From positions 1,178,001 through 1,242,000 of the forward strand of contig NZ_WTYH01000001.1 of NCBI RefSeq assembly GCF_009827335.1: DNA of 64,000 nucleotides. Reading direction: 5' to 3'. Positions 8,464-18,395 of the stretch are shown here, in pieces (the stretch's first letter is position 1; every line of letters begins with the position of its first letter). A program made the translations under genes and the position numbers. The notes under the pieces were generated by a model. It was not told where the DNA came from. It made no database searches and saw only the letters and a program-made list of their open reading frames with translations. The DNA comes from Aurantiacibacter arachoides (GTDB lineage Bacteria > Pseudomonadota > Alphaproteobacteria > Sphingomonadales > Sphingomonadaceae).

Positions 8464-9747
8464 ATGACGAGCAGGCCGACCAGCGGAAACGGTGCGGATT
8501 GGCGCGCCATCCTGCAGGCCCATGCCCGACAGACGTATCTTGCTGGTGGCGCGCGCCCGGACGCGATGGAAACCGATGTCGCTCTCGGCCGACTGGCCCA
8601 CCTGCTCGGTCCGATGGCGGAAGAGGCGCTGCGCATCGTCGAGAGCTTCGCGGTCGGCGCACTGGCAAGCGATGTCGCCGCCGGCCTGCCATCGAACGAA
8701 GTCCCGCCCGTTTTCGATACCCGCCTGGCGATCATCCTGAACGGCCTGGCTCCGGAAGCGGAACAGCACCGGCAGGGTGAGGCGCCGCCCCCCCACGTCA
8801 TCCAGCACGACCTGTGGCAACTGCTCTACAAAGTGCGGGAAAGCGCCGAGCTTTCGTACGCGCGCGAGATCGACCTCGTCGAACTCGACCGGCGCGTGTT
8901 GTTCCTGCTGCGCAACGGCGGACCGGTGGTGCCGGCGGATATTTCCAGCGCGGTAGGTGTCGACAAGGCGCAGGTCAGCCGCTCGGTCAAGCGACTGCTC
9001 GATTTCAAGATGGTGGAGCGCGACCAGATCCGCTCCCCCGTCGCCCTGACCCGCAAGGGCGTGGCGCTTGCCGACCGGCTGCTGCGGCTCGCCGAACTGC
9101 GCAATCGCGAACTTACCTTTGACATCAGCGACGACGAACTCTCGCGGTTCTACGCCGTGATCGAACAACTGCTGCAACGCGCCGTCATGCTGTACGAGCA
9201 GGAGCGCGCGCGGGGCAGCAAGGACGTCCGTTCGCTGAACCCCTTTGCCCCCGATCCGGACTACGTTCCGGGCGAAGGTAACGCCGTGAAGATCGAGCGA
9301 TCGCGCATCCTGTCTCCCCTGATGACGCTGTCGGCCTATTTCAGCCGCAGCGGAGCCCTGACGTTCAAGCGCCTGACGGGGCTGTCGAACTTCGAAAGCT
9401 GGGTGCTCAACGAGATCGCTCTGGATGCGCCGATCGAGTGGAACACGCTGGTGGCGCGGCTCGACCGCGATCACAGCCAGGCCGGGCGCACGGTGCGCAG
9501 CCTGGTCGAACGCGGGCTGATCTCGCGCGATGGCAAGCCGGGCCGCCGGCATGGGCGTTTCAGTCCGACAGAGGAAGGCCGGCGATTGTTCGAGATCATC
9601 CAAGAGGCGAGCCGCCAGCGCAGCGCCTTCCTGATGGCACCGCTGTCCGTGCGCGAACGCGAGCAGTTTCTCGCCACGTTCGACAAGGTGCGGCGCAACG
9701 CCGTGGTCCAGCTGGAGCGCGAGCGCACTTTCGACGAACTTGGCTAG
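8464..9747 (+). CDS. Transcriptional regulator with two tandem MarR-like winged-helix domains
   Basis: This 427-residue protein is about three times the length of an ordinary MarR. One winged-helix unit lies at about residues 135-240 (ending LFLLRNGG, ISSAVGVDKAQVSRSVKRLL, then a basic wing before LTRKG). A second unit lies at about 280-415 (VLNEIALD, then DHSQAGRTVRSLVERGLISR, RRHGRFSPTEEG). Because MarR works as a homodimer, one chain may form a pseudo-dimer. The ATG at 8464 follows GGAGGA with 7-8 bases spacing; an in-frame ATG at 8425 has no such site. It faces the TonB receptor gene and may control it. Confidence 0.88.
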   Translation: MTSRPTSGNGADWRAILQAHARQTYLAGGARPDAMETDVALGRLAHLLGPMAEEALRIVESFAVGALASDVAAGLPSNEVPPVFDTRLAIILNGLAPEAEQHRQGEAPPPHVIQHDLWQLLYKVRESAELSYAREIDLVELDRRVLFLLRNGGPVVPADISSAVGVDKAQVSRSVKRLLDFKMVERDQIRSPVALTRKGVALADRLLRLAELRNRELTFDISDDELSRFYAVIEQLLQRAVMLYEQERARGSKDVRSLNPFAPDPDYVPGEGNAVKIERSRILSPLMTLSAYFSRSGALTFKRLTGLSNFESWVLNEIALDAPIEWNTLVARLDRDHSQAGRTVRSLVERGLISRDGKPGRRHGRFSPTEEGRRLFEIIQEASRQRSAFLMAPLSVREREQFLATFDKVRRNAVVQLERERTFDELG

Positions 9748-9802
9748 GTAGTGACAGACCCGGAATGGGGGCGGGCAGGAGTGATGCACCCCTGATCGCC
9801 GC

Positions 9803-10342
9803 CTACTGGACGCGTTCCACCCGGACGGAGCGCTGACTGTCGAAAGTGAGCAGGAAGCTGCCGAGCGAGGCGCGATCGATGTCCACCGTATCGCCGGGTC
9901 GCGGCGGGCGGTAGGCGAAAGGCACGCTTTCGGTGAACAGCCACTGCGCGCCGTTCTCCAACGCGATCAGGTAGACCCCCCGCTGGCGCTCCGTCACCGA
10001 GGTGACGCGGGCACGAATTTCATCGACCTGCCCGGGAGCCGATTCGAACCGTTGCGGTGTACGAATATCTTCGGCGCCGAAGCCGCCAGCGCGGCCGTTG
10101 TCCAGCGGACCGCCGCGACCACCATCGGGTGTCGGCATCGCCCCGGGCACGGAAATCCTCGCATCACCACCCGCGGCGCGGATGTTGTTGTCATAACAGG
10201 CCAGTCGCGCGGTAGGATCGTCGATCTGCGCACAGTTCCTGAGGATGTTGAGCACGATCTCGTCGCTCACCTGTGCGGCAGCGGGGCTGGTGACAGCGGC
10301 AAGCGGTAGGGCAAGCAGAATTAAGGCAGAAGCGCGAACCAT
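9803..10342 (-). CDS. Secreted protein of unknown function
   Basis: This 179-residue protein has a clear signal peptide ending AAAQ (about residue 24). It continues with a LRNCAQIDDPTARLACYD segment, a Cys-x(n)-Cys pattern seen at the mature N-terminus of many small periplasmic proteins of alphaproteobacteria. A Gly/Pro-rich linker (about 60-100) leads to a C-terminal beta-rich part (RVTSVTERQRGVYLIALENGAQWLFTE). The ATG at 10342 follows AGGAG on the minus strand. I do not recognise a named family. It is convergent with the MarR-like gene and may share a unit with hppD upstream. Confidence 0.8.
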   Translation of the reverse strand: MVRASALILLALPLAAVTSPAAAQVSDEIVLNILRNCAQIDDPTARLACYDNNIRAAGGDARISVPGAMPTPDGGRGGPLDNGRAGGFGAEDIRTPQRFESAPGQVDEIRARVTSVTERQRGVYLIALENGAQWLFTESVPFAYRPPRPGDTVDIDRASLGSFLLTFDSQRSVRVERVQ

Positions 10343-10424
10343 CAAGGACTCCTCTCGTCGCGCGACAGATGACGCGAAGGGGGGCGCCGCGCAAGGGGCT
10401 TCACGTTGACTGCGTCCGGTTGCG

Positions 10425-11516
10425 TCAGGCCTCGACGTTCAGCGTCCCGCGCTTGATCTGATCGCGCTCCATGCTTTCGAACAGGGCCTTGAAGTTGCCT
10501 TCGCCAAAGCCCTCGTCCCCCTTGCGCTGGATGAATTCGAAGAACACCGGTCCGACCTGCGCCTCGGCAAAAATCTGCAACAGCAGGCGGGGCTGACCGC
10601 CTTCAGTCGTGCCGTCGAGCAGGATGCCGCGTGCCTTCAGTTCGTCGGCGGGCTCACCGTGTCCGGGCAGGCGTTCGGGCAGCATTTCGTAGTAGGTTTC
10701 GGGCGGCGCCGTCATGAACGGGACGCCGAATTCCTTGAGCCGATCCCAGGCCACCAGCAGATCGTCACAAATCAATGCGATGTGCTGGATGCCTTCGCCG
10801 TTGAATTCCTTCAGGAACTCCTCGATCTGGCCCTTCCCGCCTTCGCCTTCCTCGTTGAGGGGGATGCGGATCTTGCCATCGGGCGCGGTCAGCGCCTTGC
10901 TGGTGAGACCTGTATATTCGCCCTTGATGTCGAAAAAGCGGATTTCACGGAAATTGAACAGGCGCTCGTAGTAATCCGCCCAGAAGGCCATGCGCCCGTT
11001 GTAGACGTTGTGGGTCAGGTGATCGATCCGGTCGAACCCGGCACCTTCGGGCCACGGATCGACGCCGTCCAGGTATTCGAAATCGATATCGTAGATCGAC
11101 AGGCCCTTGCCTTCGTCGTCGGCATAACGGTCGATCAGATAGACGATCGCGCCGCCAATGCCGCGGATGGCCGGAATACGCAGTTCCATCGGGCCGGTCG
11201 TGACCTGAACCGGCTCAGCCCCGCGGGCGATCAATTCGTCATAGGCCGCCGCCGCATTCCTTACCCGGAAACCCATGCCGCAGGCGGACGGGCCATGTTC
11301 GCGGGCAAAGAACCACGCTGCGCTTTTCGGCTCGTAGTTGGCGATAAGGTTGATCTGGCCCTGTCGCCAAAGCTGCACGTCCTTCGAGCGATGGTCGGCG
11401 ACGTGGCTGAAGCCCATCGCCTTGAACACCGGCTCGATCAGGCCCTTTTCCGGAGCGCAGAATTCCACGAACTCGAAGCCGTCGAGGCCGATGGGGTTGT
11501 CAAATAGGTCAGTCAT
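10425..11516 (-). CDS. hppD: 4-hydroxyphenylpyruvate dioxygenase
   Basis: This 363-residue Fe(II) enzyme converts 4-hydroxyphenylpyruvate to homogentisate in tyrosine breakdown. It has two vicinal-oxygen-chelate domains. The iron ligands are His166 (IDHLTHN), His245 (GIQHIAL) and Glu327 ([10 protein letters not shown]), and the family signature [12 protein letters not shown] is intact. The ATG at 11516 gives the normal [19 protein letters not shown] start; an upstream extension is not conserved-looking. No other homogentisate-pathway gene is adjacent. It is divergent from ftsB. Confidence 0.97.
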   Translation of the reverse strand: MTDLFDNPIGLDGFEFVEFCAPEKGLIEPVFKAMGFSHVADHRSKDVQLWRQGQINLIANYEPKSAAWFFAREHGPSACGMGFRVRNAAAAYDELIARGAEPVQVTTGPMELRIPAIRGIGGAIVYLIDRYADDEGKGLSIYDIDFEYLDGVDPWPEGAGFDRIDHLTHNVYNGRMAFWADYYERLFNFREIRFFDIKGEYTGLTSKALTAPDGKIRIPLNEEGEGGKGQIEEFLKEFNGEGIQHIALICDDLLVAWDRLKEFGVPFMTAPPETYYEMLPERLPGHGEPADELKARGILLDGTTEGGQPRLLLQIFAEAQVGPVFFEFIQRKGDEGFGEGNFKALFESMERDQIKRGTLNVEA

Positions 11517-11632
11517 GGTTTCAGATGTAACTTCCTGCACCCAGTCGTCAAGACAATACGGCAGGCGAAAAGCGCGTCGGTTCGCACGCAATTCCCTTGA
11601 ATCGCGCAGCGTCCTGTGATTCAAGCGAAACC

Positions 11633-11959
11633 ATGAGCATCAAGCGAAATCGGCGTGACGCGCTGCGGGCCCAAATCGGTAACTTTGGGGCCTTGGCGAT
11701 GCTTGTCATCGTTGGCCTGCTTGCGCTCATCGGCCCTTCGGGCGTTCTGGCGTGGAGCGACCATTCGGTACAGCTGGAGGAATACAACGGGCGCATTGCC
11801 GCGCTCGAGGAAGAAAAGGCAGTGCTGGAAAACCGTGTCGACCTGCTGGATCCCGACAACGTCGATGCGGATCTTGCCTCGGAACTGGTGCGGCGCGATC
11901 TGAACGTCGCCCACGATGACGAATACGTTTTCGAGTTCGAAGAAATGCCAACGCGGTAA
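11633..11959 (+). CDS. ftsB: Septum formation initiator FtsB-like protein
   Basis: This 108-residue protein has a short cytoplasmic N-terminus, one membrane helix (about residues 17-38, [14 protein letters not shown]) and a periplasmic coiled coil (about 45-75, [25 protein letters not shown]), then the conserved [18 protein letters not shown] segment. This is the FtsB/DivIC architecture, which links FtsL and FtsQ in the divisome. It sits directly before pdhA, an arrangement usual in sphingomonads. The start ATG at 11633 lacks a strong ribosome site, but the upstream frame does not look coding. Confidence 0.9.
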   Translation: MSIKRNRRDALRAQIGNFGALAMLVIVGLLALIGPSGVLAWSDHSVQLEEYNGRIAALEEEKAVLENRVDLLDPDNVDADLASELVRRDLNVAHDDEYVFEFEEMPTR

Positions 11960-12091
11960 TGCATTAGGGTAAATCTAACCGCATTGGATAATCGTGCGCG
12001 CGCGGCGTTGCCAGCGAAACGATTTGCTGATTATAGGCATTCCCACTTCACTCCAAGAGCCCGCGCTATGGGCCGAAACAGGGGATATGCC

Positions 12092-13177
12092 TTGGCCAAT
12101 GCCGCCACGTCGAAGAGCGCGAACACTCCCGTGGAAACGTCTGGCCAGGACGCCAGCGATTTCGCCCTTCACAGTCTCCAGCAGCAGCTGGACCATGACA
12201 AGCGGTTCAAGCCGGGCGATGGCGATCTCCTGAACTTTTACGAGCAGATGCTGCTCATCCGCCGTTTCGAGGAAAAGGCCGGCCAGCTCTACGGCCTCGG
12301 CCTGATCGGTGGCTTCTGCCACCTCTACATCGGGCAGGAAGCGGTCGCGGTGGGTCTGCAATCGGCGCTGACCGAGGGGCTGGACAGCGTCATCACCGGT
12401 TATCGCGATCACGGCCACATGCTGGCCTATGGCATCGACCCCAACGTCATCATGGCCGAACTGACCGGCCGCGCCGCTGGCATCTCCAAGGGCAAGGGCG
12501 GCTCGATGCACATGTTCAGCACCGAACATAAGTTTTACGGCGGCCACGGCATCGTCGGCGCGCAGGTGTCGCTGGGCGGCGGCCTGGCTTTGGCGCATCA
12601 GTACAATGACGATGGCGGCCTGTGCCTTGCCTACTTCGGGGACGGCGCGGCCAACCAGGGGCAGGTCTACGAAACGATGAACATGGCCAGCCTGTGGAAG
12701 CTGCCGATCGTGTTCGTGGTGGAGAACAACCAGTACGCCATGGGGACCGCCGTGCGCCGCTCCAGCGCGGAAACCGAATTCTACCGCCGCGGCACCGCCT
12801 TCCGCATTCCCGGCATGGAAGTGAACGGCATGGACGTGCTCGAGGTGCGTGCAGCCGCAGAGATAGCCTTTGCCCACGTGCGCGAGGGCAAGGGCCCGGT
12901 GCTGATGGAGTGCAACACCTATCGCTATCGCGGCCATTCCATGTCCGATCCGGCCAAGTACCGTACCCGCGAGGAAGTGCAGGAACAGCGCGACCACCAC
13001 GACCCGATCGAACGGGTGAAGAAGGACCTGGCCGAGGCCGGCGTGAACGAGGACCAGTTGAAAGAGATCGACAAGGCCATCCGTGCCACGGTGGCCGAGG
13101 CCGCCGACTTCGCCGAGCAGTCGCCCGAGCCCGAAGCGAGCGAACTCTACACCGATGTTCTGGTGGAGGAGTATTGA
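12092..13177 (+). CDS. pdhA: Pyruvate dehydrogenase E1 component, alpha subunit
   Basis: This protein of about 361 residues is the thiamine-diphosphate-binding half of the heterotetrameric E1 that decarboxylates pyruvate. Visible motifs are YEQMLLIRRFEEKAGQLYG, GGFCHLYIGQEA, the TPP/Mg motif GDGAANQGQVYE with downstream NNQ, and the regulatory-loop-like RYRGHSMSDP. The start is uncertain. TTG at 12092 is preferred because AGGGGAT lies 5 bases upstream and it gives an MA-Asn N-terminus like relatives. An ATG at 12068 is the alternative and adds eight residues. The pdhB gene follows after 3 bases. Confidence 0.96.
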   Translation: MANAATSKSANTPVETSGQDASDFALHSLQQQLDHDKRFKPGDGDLLNFYEQMLLIRRFEEKAGQLYGLGLIGGFCHLYIGQEAVAVGLQSALTEGLDSVITGYRDHGHMLAYGIDPNVIMAELTGRAAGISKGKGGSMHMFSTEHKFYGGHGIVGAQVSLGGGLALAHQYNDDGGLCLAYFGDGAANQGQVYETMNMASLWKLPIVFVVENNQYAMGTAVRRSSAETEFYRRGTAFRIPGMEVNGMDVLEVRAAAEIAFAHVREGKGPVLMECNTYRYRGHSMSDPAKYRTREEVQEQRDHHDPIERVKKDLAEAGVNEDQLKEIDKAIRATVAEAADFAEQSPEPEASELYTDVLVEEY

Positions 13178-13180
13178 GCC

Positions 13181-14569
13181 ATGGCGATCGAACTGAAGAT
13201 GCCCGCCCTTTCCCCCACCATGGAGGAAGGCACGCTTGCCAAGTGGCTGGTGAAGGAAGGCGACACCGTCGCATCCGGCACCGTGCTGGCGGAGATCGAG
13301 ACCGACAAGGCGACGATGGAGTTCGAATCCATCGATGAAGGAACGGTCGGCAAGATCCTGGTCGCGGAAGGCACCGAAGGCGTGAAGGTCGGCACGGTGA
13401 TCGCCATCCTCGCGGCCGAGGGTGAGGATGTGTCCGCTGCCGCCGCGCCAGCAGCGCCCGAGGACGTGGCAGGCGAGGGCAAGGACGTGGGCCGCGAGCC
13501 TGCCGAGGCCGAGATCACGCAAGCGAGCGACAGGCCCGAAGCAAAACCCCGCGCCGCCGACCCCGACATTCCCGCGGGCACCAACATGGTGAGACTCACC
13601 GTGCGGGAAGCCTTGCGTGACGGCATGGCCGAGGAAATGCGCCGCGACGAGCGGGTGTTCGTGATGGGTGAGGAAGTTGCCGAATACCAGGGCGCCTACA
13701 AGGTGACGCAGGGCCTGCTCGAGGAATTCGGTCCCAAGCGCGTGATCGACACGCCGATTACCGAATACGGTTTTGCCGGCATCGGCACGGGTGCGGCCAT
13801 GGGCGGCCTGCGTCCGATCGTCGAGTTCATGACCTTCAACTTCGCCATGCAGGCGATCGACCACATCATCAACTCGGCGGCCAAGACCAACTACATGAGC
13901 GGCGGCCAGATGCGTTGCCCGGTGGTGTTCCGCGGCCCCAACGGCGCGGCCAGCCGCGTGGGCGCGCAGCACAGCCAGAACTTCGGCCCGTGGTACGCCA
14001 GCGTGCCCGGCCTGATCGTGATTGCGCCCTATGACGCGCAGGACGCCAAGGGCTTGATGAAGGCGGCCATCCGCAGCGAAGACCCTGTCGTGTTTCTGGA
14101 GAACGAGCTGATCTACGGCCAGAGCTTCGAGGTCGCCCAGCTTGATGACCACGTTCTGCCCATCGGCAAGGCGCGGATCATGCGCGAAGGGTCGGACGTG
14201 ACCATCGTCGCCTACTCCATCGCGGTCGGCGTGGCCTTGCAGGCAGCCGAGGAACTCAGCGAGCAGGGCATCGAGGCCGAGGTGATCGACCTGCGCACCC
14301 TGCGCCCGCTCGACAAGGACGCCGTGCTCACTTCGCTCGCCAAGACCAACCGCGTCGTCGTGGCCGAAGAAGGCTGGCCCACCTGCTCGATCGCCTCGGA
14401 AATCGTCACGATCTGCATGGAGGAAGGCTTCGACGACCTCGATGCACCGGTCATCCGCGTGTGCAACGAAGACGTTCCGTTGCCCTATGCCGCGAACCTG
14501 GAAAAGCTGGCGCTGATCAACAAGGCGGGAGTGGTCGAGGCCTGCCGCAAGGTCTGCTACGCCGGCTGA
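13181..14569 (+). CDS. pdhB: Pyruvate dehydrogenase E1 component, beta subunit, with N-terminal lipoyl domain
   Basis: This 462-residue protein completes the E1 of the pyruvate dehydrogenase complex. Residues 1-80 form a biotinyl/lipoyl domain with the modifiable Lys43 in ETDKATMEF. An Ala/Glu-rich linker (about 85-135) leads to the E1 beta transketolase-type domains ([45 protein letters not shown]). The fused lipoyl domain is known in alphaproteobacterial E1 beta. ATG at 13181 directly follows the pdhA stop, so the two subunits are co-translated. The E2 and E3 genes are not in view. Confidence 0.97.
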   Translation: MAIELKMPALSPTMEEGTLAKWLVKEGDTVASGTVLAEIETDKATMEFESIDEGTVGKILVAEGTEGVKVGTVIAILAAEGEDVSAAAAPAAPEDVAGEGKDVGREPAEAEITQASDRPEAKPRAADPDIPAGTNMVRLTVREALRDGMAEEMRRDERVFVMGEEVAEYQGAYKVTQGLLEEFGPKRVIDTPITEYGFAGIGTGAAMGGLRPIVEFMTFNFAMQAIDHIINSAAKTNYMSGGQMRCPVVFRGPNGAASRVGAQHSQNFGPWYASVPGLIVIAPYDAQDAKGLMKAAIRSEDPVVFLENELIYGQSFEVAQLDDHVLPIGKARIMREGSDVTIVAYSIAVGVALQAAEELSEQGIEAEVIDLRTLRPLDKDAVLTSLAKTNRVVVAEEGWPTCSIASEIVTICMEEGFDDLDAPVIRVCNEDVPLPYAANLEKLALINKAGVVEACRKVCYAG

Positions 14570-14599
14570 GGCTCTCGCGAATTGCGTGGAGGGACGGCG

Positions 14600-15295
14600 T
14601 CAGCTGGCGCCGTCGGCGTAGCTTGATCCGCCATAGGTATCGCAGCGGGCAACCGGGTCGGGGTTGCTGTCATCCAGCTGGTAGATCTGCGTCAGGTCGC
14701 GATCGGTGCGCACGGTAAAGCTCGCCACCGCGCCCACCACCTGATCGCCGAGACCGAAGGGCTCTCCGAAAAGCGGTTGATAGTCGTAGGCGATCTCGAC
14801 GAACATGACTGCGCCGTCCTCGAAGGCGAGCACCTCCTCGCCTGAGGGGCCCATCCCTGCAAAGGCCGAACCGCCGAGGCCGGCACCTTCTTCGCCGTAG
14901 CTGCTGGTGAACTGCTTGCGGCCCATGCAGCGCTGCCAATGGATGTACTGGTCGTCGTCCGTTCCGGGCGCAACCTCCTGGCTGCTGAGGATAACGCGGC
15001 CGTGCTCAAGCAGGCCGATGCCCCTGCCGCCTTGCAGATGGGCGCCGTAGAACAGGTCGTTGATGTCGAATTCGTAGATCTTGCGATCTTCCAGCACCGA
15101 TGTCTCACCGATGCGCGAGGCATTGTCGGCGATCTGCACCGCCAGTTGCGAGACCTGCATCTGCACCAGGGCGCGATTGGCAGTCTCCAGCCCTGTCAGC
15201 CCGAGCACCAGCAGCAAGGGCAGGGAGAGCGCGAACTCCGTCATCGCCAGGCCCGTGTCGCTGCGGAGCAGGCGGCGGATCGACCGCATTATCAT
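14600..15295 (-). CDS. TadE-like pilus-assembly family protein
   Basis: This 231-residue protein has an N-terminal prepilin-like region with one hydrophobic helix (about residues 16-40: TGLAMTEFALSLPLLLVLGLTGLE). The EFALxLPLLL pattern matches TadE-like proteins, which are minor pseudopilins of Flp/Tad systems exported to the cell surface. The remaining 190 residues are periplasmic and have scattered Cys and Asp residues. It is the last of six leftward TadE/G genes. Its ATG overlaps the preceding stop as ATGA (15292-15295). Confidence 0.85.
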   Translation of the reverse strand: MIMRSIRRLLRSDTGLAMTEFALSLPLLLVLGLTGLETANRALVQMQVSQLAVQIADNASRIGETSVLEDRKIYEFDINDLFYGAHLQGGRGIGLLEHGRVILSSQEVAPGTDDDQYIHWQRCMGRKQFTSSYGEEGAGLGGSAFAGMGPSGEEVLAFEDGAVMFVEIAYDYQPLFGEPFGLGDQVVGAVASFTVRTDRDLTQIYQLDDSNPDPVARCDTYGGSSYADGAS

Positions 15296-15897
15296 GGGCA
15301 GTTCCCCACGCCGGGCTCGTCCGACAGGCCAAAGGGCTGGTTGCGCAGGATCGTGCGGGCAACGACCTTTACCTCGGGATCGAGACCGACCAGTCCGGGT
15401 ATCGGAAACGGGCGATCATAGCTGGCGACAACCTCGTACATGACCGCGTCGCGCGCGCCGCCGGTGGAATCGCTGCCCCGGTCCTCGTCCCACTGACGGT
15501 TGTGGTTGGCGTCCTCGAAGGGCTCGCCGTTGTTGCACAGGCCGTCCGTATTGAGGTCAGTGTAATCCTCCGGCCGTCCGACGTCGGAAAAGTTGGCATA
15601 GGCCGTGCGGGTGAACTGCATATCGGCATCGTAGACGATGCGCTGGACGGCACGCGTGACCCGTTCATCCAGCGCGTCGTAATTGCCGGCGTGGATCTCG
15701 ATGGTGGAATCGCGTGCGGCCTTTTGCACTGCGCCCTCGATCATCGTCTCGGCGTAGTAGTTGTATGAAAAGTCGAACAGCGCGAGCAGCGTCATCGCCA
15801 GTGCGGGCAGGATCAGCGCGAATTCCGCGATGGTCGCACCGGACTCGTCGCGGCGCAGGTTGCGTTGCAGGCCATGGGGCGGGGGGCAATTGCTCAT
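15292..15897 (-). CDS. TadE family pilus-assembly protein
   Basis: This 201-residue protein contains the canonical TadE entry ESGATIAEFALILPALAMTLLALFDFSYNYY (about residues 17-47) as a single membrane segment. A periplasmic domain follows that includes a DLNTDGLCNNGEPFEDANHNRQWDED-like stretch, a possible calcium-binding EF-loop-like segment (asparagine/aspartate rich, about 115-140). The start at 15897 overlaps the stop of the vWA gene by ATGA. It belongs to the second G-E-E triplet of this cluster. Confidence 0.88.
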   Translation of the reverse strand: MSNCPPPHGLQRNLRRDESGATIAEFALILPALAMTLLALFDFSYNYYAETMIEGAVQKAARDSTIEIHAGNYDALDERVTRAVQRIVYDADMQFTRTAYANFSDVGRPEDYTDLNTDGLCNNGEPFEDANHNRQWDEDRGSDSTGGARDAVMYEVVASYDRPFPIPGLVGLDPEVKVVARTILRNQPFGLSDEPGVGNCP

Positions 15898-17846
15898 CGC
15901 GAAACCCTGAGGTCGCCCATCGACTGCGCGATGGAGGAGAAAGCCTCGTTGAGCTCGGCAGCGTTGGCAGCTTCGAACGCGTGACCCTCGCCCGCGCAAT
16001 CTTCCATGATTGGGTTGAGCGTGGTGCCAAAGGCGATCACCCACACGGTGATGTTGCGTTTTTTCACCTCCTCGCAGGCGACGCCGAAGCGCGCCTCGAT
16101 CGTCTGTGCCAGGGTCATCGACGAACCGGGTTGCCAGCGGCGACGGTCCAGCGGTTCGACACCATAGGCCCCGTAGGCAAGATCGTAGGGTTCGGTCTGT
16201 CCGTCGGTCATCCAGATCAGGTGGCGACTGCGCTGAATGCTGGCTGTGTCGGCGTTCTCGCCGGCGAACAGGCCGGTGGGCGACAGCAGCCGACCGCCCC
16301 AGATCATTCCTATGTCATGATAGGTCGCCCCCTGCGGGGAAAGCGTGCCGAGGTAGGTGTCGAGATCGCTATCGCTCATCTCGCCCAGCTTGCGCGCCCG
16401 CGCCGGGCATTGCGAAAACCACCAGGACCCCGTTTCGAGGAACGTCTGGCTGGTGGTTACATCGGCGGGTGAGAAACTGCCCGTGCCGTTGGTGGCGATG
16501 GCGCGGGCGTAGATGGCTGACGGGTGATGCGGTCGCCACTGGCTGTCGGCGTCCCCTGCACTCGGGATGCGGTCCAGATCGAGATCGAGTGCCCGGCTCA
16601 GATCGACGTTGTCATAGTCGCCGATGGCATATGTCGCGCGCTCCTCCATGCACCCCGGCGTGGTGGAGCGCCAGGCGGACACGTCCCGGTCGAGCGCCTT
16701 GTAAAGCCAGTTCGTAACCGTCCGCGTGCGCGGTTCCCAGATGCGCTGGAAGGTCTGCACCAGCGCGGTATCGGTGCTGCTCTCCACGGTGCAGGTAGTG
16801 CCGCTGCGCGTGGTGCGGTAATGCGTGCCGTTCTGCGTGCGCCGCCAGTACTGCGTGACCCTCTGCCCGTCGGGATTTGTCACCGGCTCGGTCGTCTCGT
16901 TGTACTTCACGTCGCTTTGGGTCCGGTTGCCCGCTGGCTGGCCACCGTCGCACGTATAATATCCGCTTGAACCCCCCGTCTGCACGTCACCCGAGGATTC
17001 GGCAGGCGGACTGCCGGGCCGATATGTTGCGGGATAGGAACTGACTGCGGCCCATGGCGAGCGCGTACCGGATTCGGTCTGCCAGTTAACGTCGCCGCTG
17101 TACCAGGTGTAGGTCTGCAGCGTAGCGGGCGCAGTGGTGCGCGACTGGTATTGCCAGGTGTCCGCCACCCAATCATCGGCCAGAAGATGGCCGACATTGA
17201 CGTTGGAAGCGTAGGGCACGAAGCCATAGCGAAGGCTGGTTTCAGGCGCCTTGGCGCCTTCCAGCTGCGCGTGGAAACTGCGGATCACCGTTTTGAGCGA
17301 GTCCAGCCGGCTCATGGTGTCGCCGGGGTTGGTATGGCGCATCGAACCGGTGGTATCGAGCACCATCATGATGTCGACATTGCCGAAATTGAGCACCGCC
17401 TCGCAACTGACGCTCACATCCAGCTTCTCGAAATTGAAAACCTGCATCAGCGTGGTGGGCACCTCCACCGATGCGGAGCCGGCGATGGCGTAATCGTGTT
17501 CCAGTGCCATGGCGAACTGCCGGCCCTCGGTGCCGTAGGCCCCTTCGCGAAAGTTGACGTTGAAGAACCGATTGCCGGTGTCGGCCACGTCATCGGGAAC
17601 GGCGCCGTCGACGACGACTTCGCTGCCGAGGCGCTGGCGGGCAGCGAGGACGCCGGCGTCACAGGCCTGCTGCAACCGGCTTTGCGCCAGGTATCCGCGT
17701 CCCATGTCGATCCCGCCGCCGATCAGCGCCAGCAATGGAAACAGCGAGGCTGCGATGATCGCCAGCACATTGCCGGAATTATCCCGTGCGAGACGCGACA
17801 GGACTCCCGGCGGGGTGGGGCAGGGGCGGAGCGAGCGGGAACCCAT
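15894..17846 (-). CDS. TadG-like protein with von Willebrand factor A domain
   Basis: This protein of about 650 residues has an N-terminal membrane segment (NVLAIIAASLFPLLALIGGGIDMGRGYLAQSRLQQACDAG) typical of the Flp pilus TadG N-terminus. A vWA domain follows, with the MIDAS start VLDTTGSM (about residue 165). Long inserted Thr/Gly/Ser-rich stretches lie between about 240 and 400. The C-terminal WMTDGQTEP and CEEVKKRNITVWVIAFGT segments complete the fold. It would face the periplasm or surface. ATG 17846 is used; a TTG 39 bases upstream is possible. It heads the second triplet. Confidence 0.88.
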   Translation of the reverse strand: MGSRSLRPCPTPPGVLSRLARDNSGNVLAIIAASLFPLLALIGGGIDMGRGYLAQSRLQQACDAGVLAARQRLGSEVVVDGAVPDDVADTGNRFFNVNFREGAYGTEGRQFAMALEHDYAIAGSASVEVPTTLMQVFNFEKLDVSVSCEAVLNFGNVDIMMVLDTTGSMRHTNPGDTMSRLDSLKTVIRSFHAQLEGAKAPETSLRYGFVPYASNVNVGHLLADDWVADTWQYQSRTTAPATLQTYTWYSGDVNWQTESGTRSPWAAVSSYPATYRPGSPPAESSGDVQTGGSSGYYTCDGGQPAGNRTQSDVKYNETTEPVTNPDGQRVTQYWRRTQNGTHYRTTRSGTTCTVESSTDTALVQTFQRIWEPRTRTVTNWLYKALDRDVSAWRSTTPGCMEERATYAIGDYDNVDLSRALDLDLDRIPSAGDADSQWRPHHPSAIYARAIATNGTGSFSPADVTTSQTFLETGSWWFSQCPARARKLGEMSDSDLDTYLGTLSPQGATYHDIGMIWGGRLLSPTGLFAGENADTASIQRSRHLIWMTDGQTEPYDLAYGAYGVEPLDRRRWQPGSSMTLAQTIEARFGVACEEVKKRNITVWVIAFGTTLNPIMEDCAGEGHAFEAANAAELNEAFSSIAQSMGDLRVSR

Positions 17847-17951
17847 GTTGGATGCGGTACGCGCCGGGGCTGAGATAACCGTCAAGGAACAAGGTTAAGA
17901 AATTTATGCTCTTTCGCAATCGATGTCGAGCAGGCGCGGCTTGATCGGCAA

Positions 17952-18395
17952 TCAGGCTGCGCTGCTGTCGACGAGGAAGATCGCGCGCTGATAGTCGATC
18001 GTAGGCGCTTCGATGTCAGCGAAGCCCAACAGGCTGTAAATGCGATAGCTCAGCGCGATCTCGATTTCCTTGGCGCCGGCAACGCGCTGGGTGTCCGCCT
18101 CTTCCACAGTGACCCGAAGGCGATCTGACGTCATCAAGTAGGGCGCGCCCAAGGCCTGGTTCCGGGCAAAGGCGCGCAATTGGGAGGGGGAGAGATTGTT
18201 GCCCGTCTGGTACTGCACCATCGCATAGCGCGAAACATCGGCGGTCAGGCTGCGTAGGGCGTTGTAGTTCTGCAATGCGATGCCGACCTGCAAAACACCG
18301 AACATCATGATCAGCAGCGCCGGGGCGAGCAGGGCGAACTCGACCAACACCGAACCTGCGGTATCGGCGCGCAGGCGTCTGAGGGTCCTTGTCAT
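17952..18395 (-). CDS. TadE family pilus-assembly protein
   Basis: This 147-residue protein has the TadE N-terminal signature AGSVLVEFALLAPALLIMMFGVLQVG (about residues 13-38), a short linker and a periplasmic alpha/beta part. It is typical in size for TadE. It overlaps the upstream gene by ATGA (18392-18395), so it is translationally coupled. A gap of about 105 bases then separates it from the second triplet, with no obvious terminator inside. Confidence 0.9.
   Translation of the reverse strand: MTRTLRRLRADTAGSVLVEFALLAPALLIMMFGVLQVGIALQNYNALRSLTADVSRYAMVQYQTGNNLSPSQLRAFARNQALGAPYLMTSDRLRVTVEEADTQRVAGAKEIEIALSYRIYSLLGFADIEAPTIDYQRAIFLVDSSAA

Noticed and set aside
11975..14152. Minus-strand frame of about 725 codons antisense to pdhA/pdhB
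   Set aside because: Strongly His/Gly/Leu-biased sequence that follows the codon bias of pdhA and pdhB; no domain seen.
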